Part shown: positions 44,381-53,654 of the stretch, piece by piece
How positions within the stretch are numbered: the stretch's first letter is position 1
Layout: each line of letters begins with the position of its first letter
DNA from: Scalindua sp964344685
Lineage (GTDB): Bacteria > Planctomycetota > Brocadiia > Brocadiales > Scalinduaceae
NCBI GenBank assembly: GCA_964344685.1
Contig: CAYFOK010000001.1
Coordinates: 124,001 to 188,000 of the forward strand
DNA length: 64,000 nucleotides
Direction: 5' to 3'
Made by a program: the position numbers and the translations under genes
The notes under the pieces: generated by a model
Seen by the model: only the letters and a program-made list of their open reading frames with translations
What the model was told of the DNA's origin: nothing
Database searches by the model: none

Positions 44381-45364
44381 ATGTCAGTCTCCACAGATAG
44401 TCAACCCGGGAAATTACACAGTTCTTCAGCTCCTAAAGTGAGTGTTATTATGAACTGCTTGAATTGTGAGAGGTATTTAAGAGAAGCTATCGACAGTGTT
44501 TTTGCCCAGACTTATGAAGATTGGGAAATTATCTTCTGGGAAGATAAAGCGTCAGTAGATAACAGTGAAAAGATAGCAAAAAGTTATGGCAGTAAACTGC
44601 GATATTTCAGGTCCGATCAGTCTCTGCCTCTTTATGGATCAAGGAATCTTGCTCTAAGGGAAGCAAGAGGCGAATATATAGCTATTCTGGACTGTGATGA
44701 TATTTGGCTGCCTACAAAATTAGAAGAGCAGGTCCCCCTCTTGGAAAAAGATGATAAAATCGGATTGGTTTATAGTGATATTATCTCGTTTAATGAAAAA
44801 GGAAAGGAAAAACGATCCTTTGAATCTAAGAAACCGTATAGGGGAAATGTTTTTTCACAATTATTATTAGAAAATTTCATTAATGTCCAGACTGTCTTGA
44901 TAAGGAGAGAGGCTTTTGATAGCCTTGACACTCACTTTGATGGACGCCTGATAATGTCAGGTGATTATGATGCTAATTTAAGGCTTAGTTATAGCTGGAA
45001 GGTAGATTACGTAGATAAGCCATTAGCCAGATATCGTGTTCACAGAAACAGTAAATCATGGAGAGACGGCAGGAAGCTCGTTACCGTAGAAATAGATTTA
45101 ATGATGGCTAATCTTAAGAGGACTGTAAATGAGCTGGAAAAGAACTATCCTGAAGAGATCAGGCTTTTGAAGAGGAGGAGGGATATTCAGCTTTCACTCC
45201 TGGATTGGGAGAGCGGCGATAAAAATAAGGCAAGGGCAAGGCTTCGCCCCTATATTCGTGACAGTATTGAATATCTGGTTTTATATTTCCTGACCTATTT
45301 ATCTTATAAGTACTTTTTCTACCCTTGTTATAAACTATATACGAAGAATTTAATGGCAGATTAA
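44381..45364 (+). CDS. GT2 family glycosyltransferase
   Basis: The 327 residues hold a GT-A domain with VSVIMNCLNCERYL (20-33), a WEDKASVDNS segment, the donor-metal motif ILDCDDIWLP (102-111) and SGDYDANLRLSY (about 189-200). A hydrophobic aromatic tail (about 297-322) may anchor it at the membrane. ATG 44381, four bases after the previous stop, is preferred to an in-frame ATG at 44327 that would lie within the upstream gene. It transfers an unidentified sugar during glycan assembly. Confidence 0.88.
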   Translation: MSVSTDSQPGKLHSSSAPKVSVIMNCLNCERYLREAIDSVFAQTYEDWEIIFWEDKASVDNSEKIAKSYGSKLRYFRSDQSLPLYGSRNLALREARGEYIAILDCDDIWLPTKLEEQVPLLEKDDKIGLVYSDIISFNEKGKEKRSFESKKPYRGNVFSQLLLENFINVQTVLIRREAFDSLDTHFDGRLIMSGDYDANLRLSYSWKVDYVDKPLARYRVHRNSKSWRDGRKLVTVEIDLMMANLKRTVNELEKNYPEEIRLLKRRRDIQLSLLDWESGDKNKARARLRPYIRDSIEYLVLYFLTYLSYKYFFYPCYKLYTKNLMAD

Positions 45365-45389
45365 AGAGTCATTCTTTCACTCTGTTTTT
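45365..45389 (+). terminator. Weak terminator-like hairpin after the GT2 gene
   Basis: AGAGT (45365-45369) and ACTCT (45379-45383) can pair around a 9-base loop directly after the GT2 stop, followed by G and five T (45385-45389). The stem is short and weak. Together with the promoter-like sequence at 45415-45444 it suggests a transcription-unit boundary. Confidence 0.35.
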
Positions 45390-45414
45390 CTTTTGAAGAA
45401 AATTCCGCCATCAT

Positions 45415-45454
45415 TTTTCATCTCAAATCACATTATTTTATAATTGTTACAATT
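45415..45454 (+). promoter_or_regulatory. Possible promoter with operator-like dyad before the RmlD-like gene
   Basis: TTTTCA (45415-45420) and TATAAT (45439-45444) are 18 bases apart, and the start codon at 45485 is about 35 bases beyond the expected transcription start. A palindrome AATTG-TTA-CAATT (45442-45454) overlaps the -10 box, where a repressor could block polymerase. The region is AT-rich, so chance matches are possible. Confidence 0.4.
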
Positions 45455-45484
45455 TTCGGCTGAAGGGATGATAAATACATAATT

Positions 45485-46393
45485 ATGAAGATCGATAAAA
45501 AGACGAAGGTTTTTATCGCGGGTTGTGGAGGGATGTTGGGAAAAGCCGTGTATGAAAAATTTTCACCACAATGCCAGGTCCTTGCTACGGATATAGATCT
45601 GAATGAGCCATGGCTTGAGGAAGGAGATGTTACCGATTTTCAAATGATATTTGATAAAGCATCCGAGTTCGGACCTGACCTGATCATTAATCTTGCTGCC
45701 TTGACTGATTTGGAATATTGTGAAAAAAAACCTGAGATTACCTGGAAAACAAATGCCCTGGGAGCAGAGAACATAGCTCTTGTTTCTAAAAAACTGAATG
45801 CTACTCATATATATATCAGTACTGCAGGCATTTTTGGCGGTAAACAGGAATATTATAACGATTTTGAGATGCCAGATCCGATGAGTATTTATGCGAAAGC
45901 CAAGTATTATGGCGAAACAATTGTCGAAAAGATACTTGATAATTATTTTATCTTTCGGGCAGGATGGATGATGGGAGGGGGGGTAGAGAAGGATAAGAAG
46001 TTCATAAACAAAATATTTAAACAAATCCAGGCTGGCAGCAAAGAGTTGTCTGTAGTGGATGATAAACTGGGAACACCTACTTATACCGTTAATTTTGCTG
46101 AGTCTATGTTTGAAATAGTACAAACGCAGCTATACGGACTTTACAATATGGTATGCGAGGGAAGCTGCTCAAGATATGATGTGGCTGTAGAATTTATAAG
46201 ATTACTCGGGCTGGAGAACGAAATTGATATTAAGATTGTAGATTCAGATTTTTTTGCAAATGAATATTTTGCTCCACGTCCTTATTCAGAGAAATTACTT
46301 AACCTCAAACTTTCCTCAAGAGGGATAAATTTTATGAGGGACTGGAAGGCCTGTTTGGCGGATTATGCCGAGCAATTTAAAAAATTAATCTAA
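45485..46393 (+). CDS. RmlD-like NAD(P)-dependent sugar reductase
   Basis: A 302-residue extended short-chain dehydrogenase of the dTDP-4-dehydrorhamnose reductase type. It has FIAGCGGMLGKAV (10-22), LINLAALTDLEYCEKKPE (about 75-92), the catalytic Tyr-x3-Lys in SIYAKAKYYGE (about 134-144) and KLGTPTYTVNFAESM (about 199-213). It would reduce a 4-keto deoxysugar nucleotide. No rmlA, rmlB or rmlC is seen in the window, so its substrate may come from elsewhere. A G7 run lies at 45977-45983. The next gene starts two bases after its stop. Confidence 0.87.
   Translation: MKIDKKTKVFIAGCGGMLGKAVYEKFSPQCQVLATDIDLNEPWLEEGDVTDFQMIFDKASEFGPDLIINLAALTDLEYCEKKPEITWKTNALGAENIALVSKKLNATHIYISTAGIFGGKQEYYNDFEMPDPMSIYAKAKYYGETIVEKILDNYFIFRAGWMMGGGVEKDKKFINKIFKQIQAGSKELSVVDDKLGTPTYTVNFAESMFEIVQTQLYGLYNMVCEGSCSRYDVAVEFIRLLGLENEIDIKIVDSDFFANEYFAPRPYSEKLLNLKLSSRGINFMRDWKACLADYAEQFKKLI
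45977..45983 (+). repeat. G7 homopolymer in the RmlD-like gene
   Basis: Seven G lie in the codons for Gly-Gly-Val (in MMGGGVEKD, about residues 162-170). The frame is intact. At seven bases, slippage would be much rarer than at the G9 tract in the 8009-9325 gene. Confidence 0.4.
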
Positions 46394-46395
46394 TC

Positions 46396-47862
46396 ATGTT
46401 AAAGAAAGATACCATATATGCAATCCTGATTATACTCGCAGGTTTTTTGACAAGGTTGATAAATATAACACAACCCATACTTGAAGTTGCGGGGTGGAGG
46501 CAGTGCCAGACTGCTTCAGTCGCAAGGAATTTCTATTATAACGGTATGAATCTCTTTTACCCTCAGACATTGAATAGCGGTAACACAGACGGTATTATCG
46601 GATTAAGCGAGCTGAACATATATCCGTATACGGTTGCAATATTATATAAACTATTTGGTATGCATGAGTCTTTAGGTAGATTGGTGTCTATCATTGCTTT
46701 CTGTGGTGGCGCATATTTCTTATATAAACTGACAAGGAAATATGCAGGCAGCACAACTGCATTGATAACCTTGCTCTTTTATACATTCAATCCCTATATA
46801 TTCTTCTATTCCAGGACTTTTCAACCGGAGTCAACTATGTTGTTTTTCTCTATTGCCATGCTTTATTTCTTTTCAGAGTGGATGGGCAGAGAAGGGTGGT
46901 GGCACTTTGCTATGATGACATTATGTGCGACACTTGCATTCCTTGTTAAGATTCCCACGATTTGTTTAGGATTGCCTTTATTATACCTATGTTTAAAAAA
47001 ACATAAGCTTAGTTTTCTTGCTCAATGGAAGTTATGGCTCTTTGTAGTACTAAGTTTTTTACCTACTATACTGTGGTACAAACATTCCAAGTATTTAGAA
47101 ACCATAAATGGCTTTGCACAGAATCCATTAAGTTTCAGCACTAATATAGGCTATGCCGCCCGTTATTTACCACACCTCTCTTTTTACAAGAAGGTGTTTT
47201 TTACTGAAGTGTTTGAAAAAGACTTGATATATATAGGAGGTATTTTTCTTGTTTTAGGTATAATCTTTACGATTAAGAAAAAAGAACTCAGGTACATACA
47301 TTATTGGCTGCTTGCAATAATCATATACTTCTTTTTAGCGACTGATGAGGTTTATAGACATACTTACTATACCATTCCGATTATAGTCCCTGCATCTGTA
47401 TTTATAGGATATGCTATCAGTAACTCCTTAAAATTAATAACTGCATATAATATAATTGGAACTAAAAAGATAGCCTTACAGTCATTATTTGTAATTATGG
47501 TTGTCACTCTTCCTATGATCAGCTACCATAAAATAACAGGAAGATATGACGCAAAGAGACTTGCAAAAGATTATCCTGTTAAAATTGCCGGCAGGATAGT
47601 TGATAAAACAGCATTGGAAGACGACCTGGTTATAGGTTGTATTTGGGGTGGGCCGGAGCTCTTATATTATTGCAATAGAAGAGGGTGGATTATGGATTCA
47701 AATGTCTGTTCAATAAGGCGGATAGAAAAGCGTAGAAAAGAGGGTGCAGATTATTTCGTTACGACTAAACAGGATGTGATTGATAGGAACGTATTGGATT
47801 ATCTGAAAGACAAATATGATGTAATAAGGGCAACAAATGAGTACCTTATTGTTAAGTTATAA
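46396..47862 (+). CDS. GT39-like membrane glycosyltransferase (PMT/ArnT type)
   Basis: A 488-residue membrane protein with around ten helices (the first about 8-24, others through 375). The large first loop holds EVAGWRQCQTASVARNFYYNG (residues about 29-49), equivalent to the acidic/aromatic GT-C catalytic loop, and DGIIGLSELNIYPY. The non-membrane tail (about 380-488) resembles the periplasmic end of related proteins. GT39-type enzymes transfer a sugar from a polyprenyl phosphate donor on the outer face of the inner membrane. It starts two bases after the RmlD-like gene and is followed by a terminator. Confidence 0.8.
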   Translation: MLKKDTIYAILIILAGFLTRLINITQPILEVAGWRQCQTASVARNFYYNGMNLFYPQTLNSGNTDGIIGLSELNIYPYTVAILYKLFGMHESLGRLVSIIAFCGGAYFLYKLTRKYAGSTTALITLLFYTFNPYIFFYSRTFQPESTMLFFSIAMLYFFSEWMGREGWWHFAMMTLCATLAFLVKIPTICLGLPLLYLCLKKHKLSFLAQWKLWLFVVLSFLPTILWYKHSKYLETINGFAQNPLSFSTNIGYAARYLPHLSFYKKVFFTEVFEKDLIYIGGIFLVLGIIFTIKKKELRYIHYWLLAIIIYFFLATDEVYRHTYYTIPIIVPASVFIGYAISNSLKLITAYNIIGTKKIALQSLFVIMVVTLPMISYHKITGRYDAKRLAKDYPVKIAGRIVDKTALEDDLVIGCIWGGPELLYYCNRRGWIMDSNVCSIRRIEKRRKEGADYFVTTKQDVIDRNVLDYLKDKYDVIRATNEYLIVKL

Positions 47863-47897
47863 AATACTGCCAGATATTTCTACCTCTCATAATACTG

Positions 47898-47931
47898 AGT
47901 ATAATGTATACATACATTATACTTGTTTTTT
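47898..47931 (+). terminator. Intrinsic terminator after the GT39-like gene
   Basis: A perfect 11-bp inverted repeat AGTATAATGTA (47898-47908) / TACATTATACT (47913-47923) with a four-base loop is followed by TG and six T (47926-47931). It lies 36 bases after the stop at 47862 and is the clearest terminator in the window, though the stem is A/T-rich. It splits the locus into two transcription units; the rest of the 201-base gap (47932-48063) shows no convincing promoter. Confidence 0.7.
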
Positions 47932-48063
47932 CCTTGTTGATATATGCGTAATATTATTCACAATCACGGTTGTTATTCGGAACAGAAATATGTGTAAACG
48001 ATATGGACTGGCCCAGCTTGCCAGGAAGTTGTGAATGTAAATTTATTTATTGTATCTTGAAAA

Positions 48064-51000
48064 ATGAAATATAAGAAGGTTTTGTTATTATTTCCGGATT
48101 ACGCAGGAGGGCATTTTGGTGCTCTGCGGCCTCCTGCAGGGATAGGATATCTTGCACAGATACTTCAGGAAGAGGGAGTAGAATATGATGTGTTGGATAT
48201 GGCAACCGGCAGTGACCTGGGTGATCTCAGGGAAAAACTCTTGTCTTTTAAACCAGACCTTGTTGCTGTGAGCCTTATGAGCTTTATGTACAAGCGATCA
48301 TATCATATCATCAATTATGTAAAAGAGGTATCCAGTGGCATCACAGTGATTGCTGGAGGGCCTCATATATCGACATTAAGAGGAAAAGTTTTAGAGGAAT
48401 GCAAAGGTATTGATTATGGCATAGTTCAAGAAGGAGAGTACACGCTGTTGGATTTATGTAAGGGGCTTGAGGATGAGAGTATACCCGGACTCATATATAG
48501 AAAAAATGAAAAAGTACACTTTGCAGGGCCCAGGCCTTTTGAAAAAAACCTTGATAAATTTCCATTTCCAAGATTTGAAAAATTCCCTCTTGGTAAATAT
48601 GTAACAGAGGAAATAGGTATTGTTTCTTCGAGAGGGTGTCCTTTCAACTGCACATATTGCCCTGTAAATACTTCTATAGGGCAACAGTATAGAATTAGAA
48701 GTGCAGAAAGTATAGTTGATGAAATTACATACTGGTACAACCGTGGTTTCAAGCAAATCAGTGTTCTGGATGATAACTTCACCTTAAACAAAGAGAGAGT
48801 CTTTGAAATATGTGATGCAATTGGCAAAAAGGATTTCAAGGATATTGAACTAAACTGTAATAACGGAATACGTGCTGATAGAGTGGACAAGGAAATGCTT
48901 TCTGCAATGAGGTCGGCAGGTTTTAAGTATTTTGCTTTTGGTGTTGAATCTGGAAATGAGCAGATTCTCAGGAATATCAAGAAAAGCCAGGATCTCGGCA
49001 TTATAGAAAAGGCCCTAAAAACAGCAATTCAACTGGATTTTACAATCACCTTATTCTTTATTGTTGGTGCACCCGGAGAGAATCTGGCTACAGTTAAAGA
49101 GTCCATTGCACTTGCAAAGAAATATCCGATATTTGATGCCAGATTTTATAATCTTATACCCTTCCCTGCTACAGAACTGTATGAATGGGCAAATAAGAGT
49201 AAATACTTAATTATGAATCCTGAAGAATATCTTAACAACTCTTCTCACTGGGATTATAAACCGGTTTTTGCGACTCCTGAATTTACTGCAGAGGAACGTG
49301 CTAAAGCTTTAGTGCTGACAAGGCAGGCAAGAAAGGAGATTAGACGCGAAGCAATGAAGAGGAAGCTTTGGAAAAAGCTGGGACCGCTTTCCGGATTAAT
49401 TGCAAATTTTTATATCAACGATTGGGTCCAGACACAATTAATGCACAATAGTCTCCTGCGTAGGAATCTGAAGCGCTTGTACACAAAAGTTTCATTTAGT
49501 AGTCCGGTGGAACATTTGCAGAAATCAAGCAAGTTGAATATTCTGATAATTAGTTCAAGGAGTGAAGGTGGCGGTGCAGAGCAATTCTTTAATATTATGT
49601 CTAAGCTTGGAGGATTCTTTAAATTCTTCTGTGCGATACCAGACCACCCTCCTTATTATGAGAAGATTATTCACGAGGATATTGCAACATTTAAACTTCC
49701 ATATAGGAAGTTTAAGATTCTTACATTTTTCAAACTATTAAGATGGGTGAAGGAAAACGAAATAACTATCGTCCACTCTCACGGTGGTGGGGCGGGTATC
49801 TATTCGAGATTGTTAAAACTGTTTAATACAAAATTGAAAGTAGTGCACACTTTTCATGGTATACACTCCAGAAGCATTAACCGTAAAGTGATCATCGAAT
49901 TACTTTTAAAAAATTTGACTGATAAATTTATCTTTGTCTCAGAGTCTGAGAGGCGAATTGGCTTGAAACTCGGGATATCAAGTACTTCAAAAAGTATTTT
50001 AATTGAAAACGGAATTCATACTGATAATGAAGTATATAATGATTTAGATAGATGCTCTGTTTTACAATTTGCCGGAAATAATATTACGAACGAAAGCTTT
50101 GTAATAGGTATGCTGTCTCGCTTTGATAGAATTAAGAACATTCCTTACGCTATAAAAACTCTTTCAAGCTGTCTGAAAGACCATGATGACGTATTTCTGG
50201 TGATAGGAGGAGATGGAGATGAACGCGGGGAGATAGAGCGTACAATCGGTAAATATGATTTAAGGAATAAGGTAATACTATTGGGGCTTGTCAAGGATAT
50301 TAAACAATTCTTTCTGACAATCGATGTTTATCTGAATACATCACTTGGAGAGGGTTTAAGTTTCTCGACAATGGAAGCAATGGAGTATGGAAAGCCTGTT
50401 GTCGCCAGTGCCGTTCATGGAAATACTGACGTAGTTGATGATAATAGAACAGGTTTGTTGTTCCCGCTTAATGAGCCTTCTTTGTTAGTAAAGAAAATTG
50501 AGACTTTGAAAAATAATCAGAAAATATACGATTACCTGTCTAAATATGCCCGTGAAAGTATTGAAGAGCGTTTCAACCTGAATCGGATGTTAAAGGAAAC
50601 AAAGGAACTGTACCTTACTTTTACTCCTGGCTTACGTAAAAGAAAAAACTTGCGAATAGGTATAAATGCTTCAAAAGTCTGTGATGTGCATACTGGTGTG
50701 GGGAGATATACGTCTAATTTGCGTAAGTCTATCTTAGCGGCTAATGGGAAAAATAGTTACTATTTTTATGTGCCTGGCAATGTGTGCAATTCCATTGAGG
50801 CTGACATGCCGGAAATACATTCAGAAAAACCGGAGACGGCTATTCAAAATAATACGTTAAGAATTTTATGGGAACAGATAATTTTACCGGTTTATTCAAG
50901 GAAGGACAGCCTTGATTTATTTCATTATACTGATCATGCTCTGTCTTTATTCCAGACTACACGCCCAACTATCATCACGGTGCATGATATCGCTTATGTG

Positions 51001-51786
51001 CGTTTTCCAAATTTATTGAATAAATCAAGGCAGATTTATAAAAAAAATATATTGAGGATTTCAATAGAGAGAGCTGACATTATTATTGCAGATTCTTTTT
51101 CAACAAAGAGGGATATTATTAAATATTACGGAGTTAAGGAGGAAAAAATTAAGGTAGTACATCTTGGTGTTGAGAGAAGGTTCCGTCCTATTAGTGACGT
51201 GGAAGAATATAGACTAAGAAATAACCTTCCTTCAAAAATGATTTTAAACGTGGGTACATTGGAACCCAGGAAGAATGTTGTCACTTTAATAAAAGCCTTT
51301 AAGAAATTGAGGGAAAAAGGCTGTAAGGATTATAAATTGGCTATAGCCGGTGAGAAAGGGTGGCTTTATAGACAAATATTTAAAGAAGCTTCCCTTGGTA
51401 ATATTGAGCAGGAAATATTATTTCTGGGTGTAGTTAGTGATGATGACTTACCTATGCTATACAATTGTGCTGATGTATTTGTATATCCGTCACTTTATGA
51501 AGGGTTTGGATTGCCTCCTTTGGAAGCAATGGCTTGCGGCATACCGGTAATTACGTCAAACACATCATCTCTGCCGGAGGTCGTTGGTGATGCGGGAATT
51601 ATGGTGGACCCTACTGATCCTGATTCATTGTGTGAAGCTATGTTGAACGTACTGACAAATAAGGAAATGAGGAGACGAATGAGCAGCAAGGGGTTGAAAA
51701 GGTCTAAACTGTTTTCATGGGAAAAATCGGCAAAAGAAATATTAGAAATATATGATGAAGCTCTTTCAGTGTACAAATGTCTATAA
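48064..51786 (+). CDS. Triple fusion: B12-type radical SAM + two GT4 glycosyltransferases
   Basis: The 1240 residues form three complete modules. Residues 1 to about 460 are a B12-binding-domain radical SAM enzyme (LAQILQEEGVEYDVLD near 30-45; VIAGGPHISTLRG near 95-107; Cys192-x3-Cys196-x2-Cys199). Residues about 490-860 are a GT4 glycosyltransferase (SSRSEGGGAEQFF at its start; LGEGLSFSTMEAMEYGKPVV near 762-781, the E-x7-E motif). Residues about 863-1240 are a second GT4 (GINASKVCDVHTGVGRYTSNL region; LYEGFGLPPLEAMACGIPV near 1143-1161). The frame is uninterrupted. It opens the unit after the 47898 terminator. One chain may modify a sugar and add two residues in turn. Confidence 0.9.
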   Translation: MKYKKVLLLFPDYAGGHFGALRPPAGIGYLAQILQEEGVEYDVLDMATGSDLGDLREKLLSFKPDLVAVSLMSFMYKRSYHIINYVKEVSSGITVIAGGPHISTLRGKVLEECKGIDYGIVQEGEYTLLDLCKGLEDESIPGLIYRKNEKVHFAGPRPFEKNLDKFPFPRFEKFPLGKYVTEEIGIVSSRGCPFNCTYCPVNTSIGQQYRIRSAESIVDEITYWYNRGFKQISVLDDNFTLNKERVFEICDAIGKKDFKDIELNCNNGIRADRVDKEMLSAMRSAGFKYFAFGVESGNEQILRNIKKSQDLGIIEKALKTAIQLDFTITLFFIVGAPGENLATVKESIALAKKYPIFDARFYNLIPFPATELYEWANKSKYLIMNPEEYLNNSSHWDYKPVFATPEFTAEERAKALVLTRQARKEIRREAMKRKLWKKLGPLSGLIANFYINDWVQTQLMHNSLLRRNLKRLYTKVSFSSPVEHLQKSSKLNILIISSRSEGGGAEQFFNIMSKLGGFFKFFCAIPDHPPYYEKIIHEDIATFKLPYRKFKILTFFKLLRWVKENEITIVHSHGGGAGIYSRLLKLFNTKLKVVHTFHGIHSRSINRKVIIELLLKNLTDKFIFVSESERRIGLKLGISSTSKSILIENGIHTDNEVYNDLDRCSVLQFAGNNITNESFVIGMLSRFDRIKNIPYAIKTLSSCLKDHDDVFLVIGGDGDERGEIERTIGKYDLRNKVILLGLVKDIKQFFLTIDVYLNTSLGEGLSFSTMEAMEYGKPVVASAVHGNTDVVDDNRTGLLFPLNEPSLLVKKIETLKNNQKIYDYLSKYARESIEERFNLNRMLKETKELYLTFTPGLRKRKNLRIGINASKVCDVHTGVGRYTSNLRKSILAANGKNSYYFYVPGNVCNSIEADMPEIHSEKPETAIQNNTLRILWEQIILPVYSRKDSLDLFHYTDHALSLFQTTRPTIITVHDIAYVRFPNLLNKSRQIYKKNILRISIERADIIIADSFSTKRDIIKYYGVKEEKIKVVHLGVERRFRPISDVEEYRLRNNLPSKMILNVGTLEPRKNVVTLIKAFKKLREKGCKDYKLAIAGEKGWLYRQIFKEASLGNIEQEILFLGVVSDDDLPMLYNCADVFVYPSLYEGFGLPPLEAMACGIPVITSNTSSLPEVVGDAGIMVDPTDPDSLCEAMLNVLTNKEMRRRMSSKGLKRSKLFSWEKSAKEILEIYDEALSVYKCL

Positions 51787-51929
51787 GGGTTTAGTGTTAT
51801 AAATATTTTTTCAATATACTATCTACTCTTGGGCTTGCAAGAGAGATTTGGTTCGAAATATCTGTTGTTTAGGCTGCACACATCAAGTTATTGTTTGGAA
51901 GAAATTGGTTTAAAGAATTTTGCAATGGA

Positions 51930-52622
51930 ATGAATCAAATGATGAAAATGAACAAGAAGAAGGTTTTAGCAGTTGCAGTACATCCGGATGACGAGACTCT
52001 TGGATGTGGCGGTGCTCTTTTAAAGCATAAGAACGACGGTGATGATATCTACTGGCTGATCATTACCTCTATGCACGTAGAGGATGGTTGGACAGCGGAG
52101 GAAATAGAGTCTCGCCGGGAGGAAATTGATAAGGTTTCCGGGATGTATGGTTTTACTGCTATACACAATCTGGGGTTTCCGACTACAAGGTTAGATACAA
52201 TTCCAATGAATGATCTAATCACTGGAATATCAAAGATTGTTCAGGAAGTTGAACCTAATTTAATTTATGTTCCAAACAGGTCTGATATACATACTGACCA
52301 CCAGATAGCGTTTAAGGCAATTATGAGTAGTACCAAAGCCTTCCGGTGTGCATTTATAAAGAAGGTCTTAATGTGTGAATGCCTTTCAGAAACTGAGTTT
52401 TCGCCTGCATTGCCAGACGACGCCTTTATCCCCAATGTCTTTGTTGATATAACAGAGTTTCTGGATGAAAAAATTAAGATCATGAAGATGTATAGAGATG
52501 AAATGGGAATCTTCCCTTTTCCGAGAAGCGAGGAGAATATCAGAGCATTGGCCATGAACAGAGGTGCAGTTGCAGGAACAGAGGCGGCAGAGGCTTTTGT
52601 TTTACTGAAGGAAGTTTTATAA
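51930..52622 (+). CDS. PIG-L/LmbE family deacetylase
   Basis: The 230 residues carry the zinc-binding AVHPDDETLGCGG (HPDDE at 18-22) and the second motif DIHTDHQIA (His-x2-His, near 130-138) of N-acetylglucosaminyl-type deacetylases. Members remove acetyl groups from GlcNAc-containing substrates. Several starts are possible (TTG 51891, ATG 51930, 51939, 51942, 51948); ATG 51948 would give the usual family N-terminus, and none has a good Shine-Dalgarno. Directly next to a NeuB gene, it may free the amine of an acetamido sugar so that another acyl group can be placed; that is inference. Confidence 0.87.
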   Translation: MNQMMKMNKKKVLAVAVHPDDETLGCGGALLKHKNDGDDIYWLIITSMHVEDGWTAEEIESRREEIDKVSGMYGFTAIHNLGFPTTRLDTIPMNDLITGISKIVQEVEPNLIYVPNRSDIHTDHQIAFKAIMSSTKAFRCAFIKKVLMCECLSETEFSPALPDDAFIPNVFVDITEFLDEKIKIMKMYRDEMGIFPFPRSEENIRALAMNRGAVAGTEAAEAFVLLKEVL

Positions 52623-53654
52623 TTGAAAAGAGATAAAGTCTTTATTATTGCGGAGGCAGGTGTAAATCATAATGGAGATTTGAGACTGGCGTTTCAGATG
52701 ATTGATCAGGCTGTAAATGCACAGGTTGATGCAATTAAATATCAGCTATATATTTCTGAGAATATTGCTACTGCAAGTCTTCCTATGTCTGAGTACCAAA
52801 AAGAGAATATGAATACTGATTCCTCTCAGCTTGAAATGTTAGAGCGGTACGAATTAACGAAAGAGGATTTGGGTAAACTGATAAAATATGCAGAGCAAAA
52901 AGGTATTATACTAATAGCTACTCCTTTTGACAGGGATAGTGTGGATGCACTGGTAGCATTGGAAAGGCCATACATTAAGATTGATTCAGGGGCAATTACA
53001 GACCATCCTTTCCTGAAGTATGTAGCCAGGACAGGTATTCCTCTCATTCTCTCTACAGGGGCATCATCAATGGATGAAGTCAGAGAGGCAGTTACTGTTA
53101 TTGAAGAGCATAATAGAAATATAACCCTTCTTCATTGTACAGCTATGTACCCTGCTCCATATAATCGTGTAAATCTGTTTGCCATGAAGGAGATGATGGA
53201 TAGATTTGACTACCCCATTGGGTACTCTGATCATACGCTTGGAATTGAAGTCGCCATAGCGGCTGTAGCTATGGGGGCGAAAGTAATTGAAAAACATTTT
53301 ACACTTGACCGGTCTTTAGAGGGGCCTGACCATAATGCCTCGTTAGAGCCGGATGAACTGTCAGATATGGTTCGGTCTATAAGGAATATTGAACAGGCAT
53401 TTGGTGTTGCAGATAAAACTCCCTTCGATGAAGAGGTAAGAATTATGGAAATTGGCCGCCGTAGTATTATTGCTGCTTTGGACTTGAAGAAAGGTCAGCG
53501 ATTAACTGAAAAAGATATTGTTATTAAACGTCCCGGCACAGGAATTTCTCCAAAATATTTAGAGACTGTAATTGGAGGAAAGGTGCTTCGCGATATCGAA
53601 CATGATTCTCCCATAATGGAAACTGACATTGAAAAAATAGAAAATGATAGATAG
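52623..53654 (+). CDS. neuB: NeuB-family nonulosonic acid synthase (second paralogue; NeuB/LegI type)
   Basis: The 343 residues match sialic/legionaminic acid synthases, which condense PEP with a 6-carbon amino sugar. They have IIAEAGVNHNGD (8-19), ATPFDRDSV, LSTGASSMDEV, LLHCTAMYPAP, YSDHTLG and EKHFTLDRSLEGPDH, then a C-terminal SAF domain (about 280-340) with RPGTGISPKYLE. This last motif and AEAGVNHNG are closer to NeuB/LegI than the pseI paralogue at 10392. The start is TTG 52623, immediately after the deacetylase stop. A NeuC/LegG-type epimerase at 62280 would supply ManNAc-type substrate. Confidence 0.88.
   Translation: MKRDKVFIIAEAGVNHNGDLRLAFQMIDQAVNAQVDAIKYQLYISENIATASLPMSEYQKENMNTDSSQLEMLERYELTKEDLGKLIKYAEQKGIILIATPFDRDSVDALVALERPYIKIDSGAITDHPFLKYVARTGIPLILSTGASSMDEVREAVTVIEEHNRNITLLHCTAMYPAPYNRVNLFAMKEMMDRFDYPIGYSDHTLGIEVAIAAVAMGAKVIEKHFTLDRSLEGPDHNASLEPDELSDMVRSIRNIEQAFGVADKTPFDEEVRIMEIGRRSIIAALDLKKGQRLTEKDIVIKRPGTGISPKYLETVIGGKVLRDIEHDSPIMETDIEKIENDR

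Noticed and set aside
45563..46123. 186-codon reverse-strand frame
   Set aside because: It lies wholly inside the RmlD-like gene, whose motifs are complete; composition and lack of motifs mark it as an antisense shadow.
47837..48034. 65-codon frame overlapping the end of the GT39-like gene
   Set aside because: It runs through the terminator hairpin at 47898-47931, has no ribosome site and resembles no family.
48426..49001. 191-codon reverse-strand frame
   Set aside because: It is antisense to the intact radical SAM domain of the triple fusion and has no recognisable motif.
51826..51843. Hairpin CTCTTG/CAAGAG after the triple-fusion gene
   Set aside because: The stem is 6 bp with no T-run; a terminator cannot be supported.
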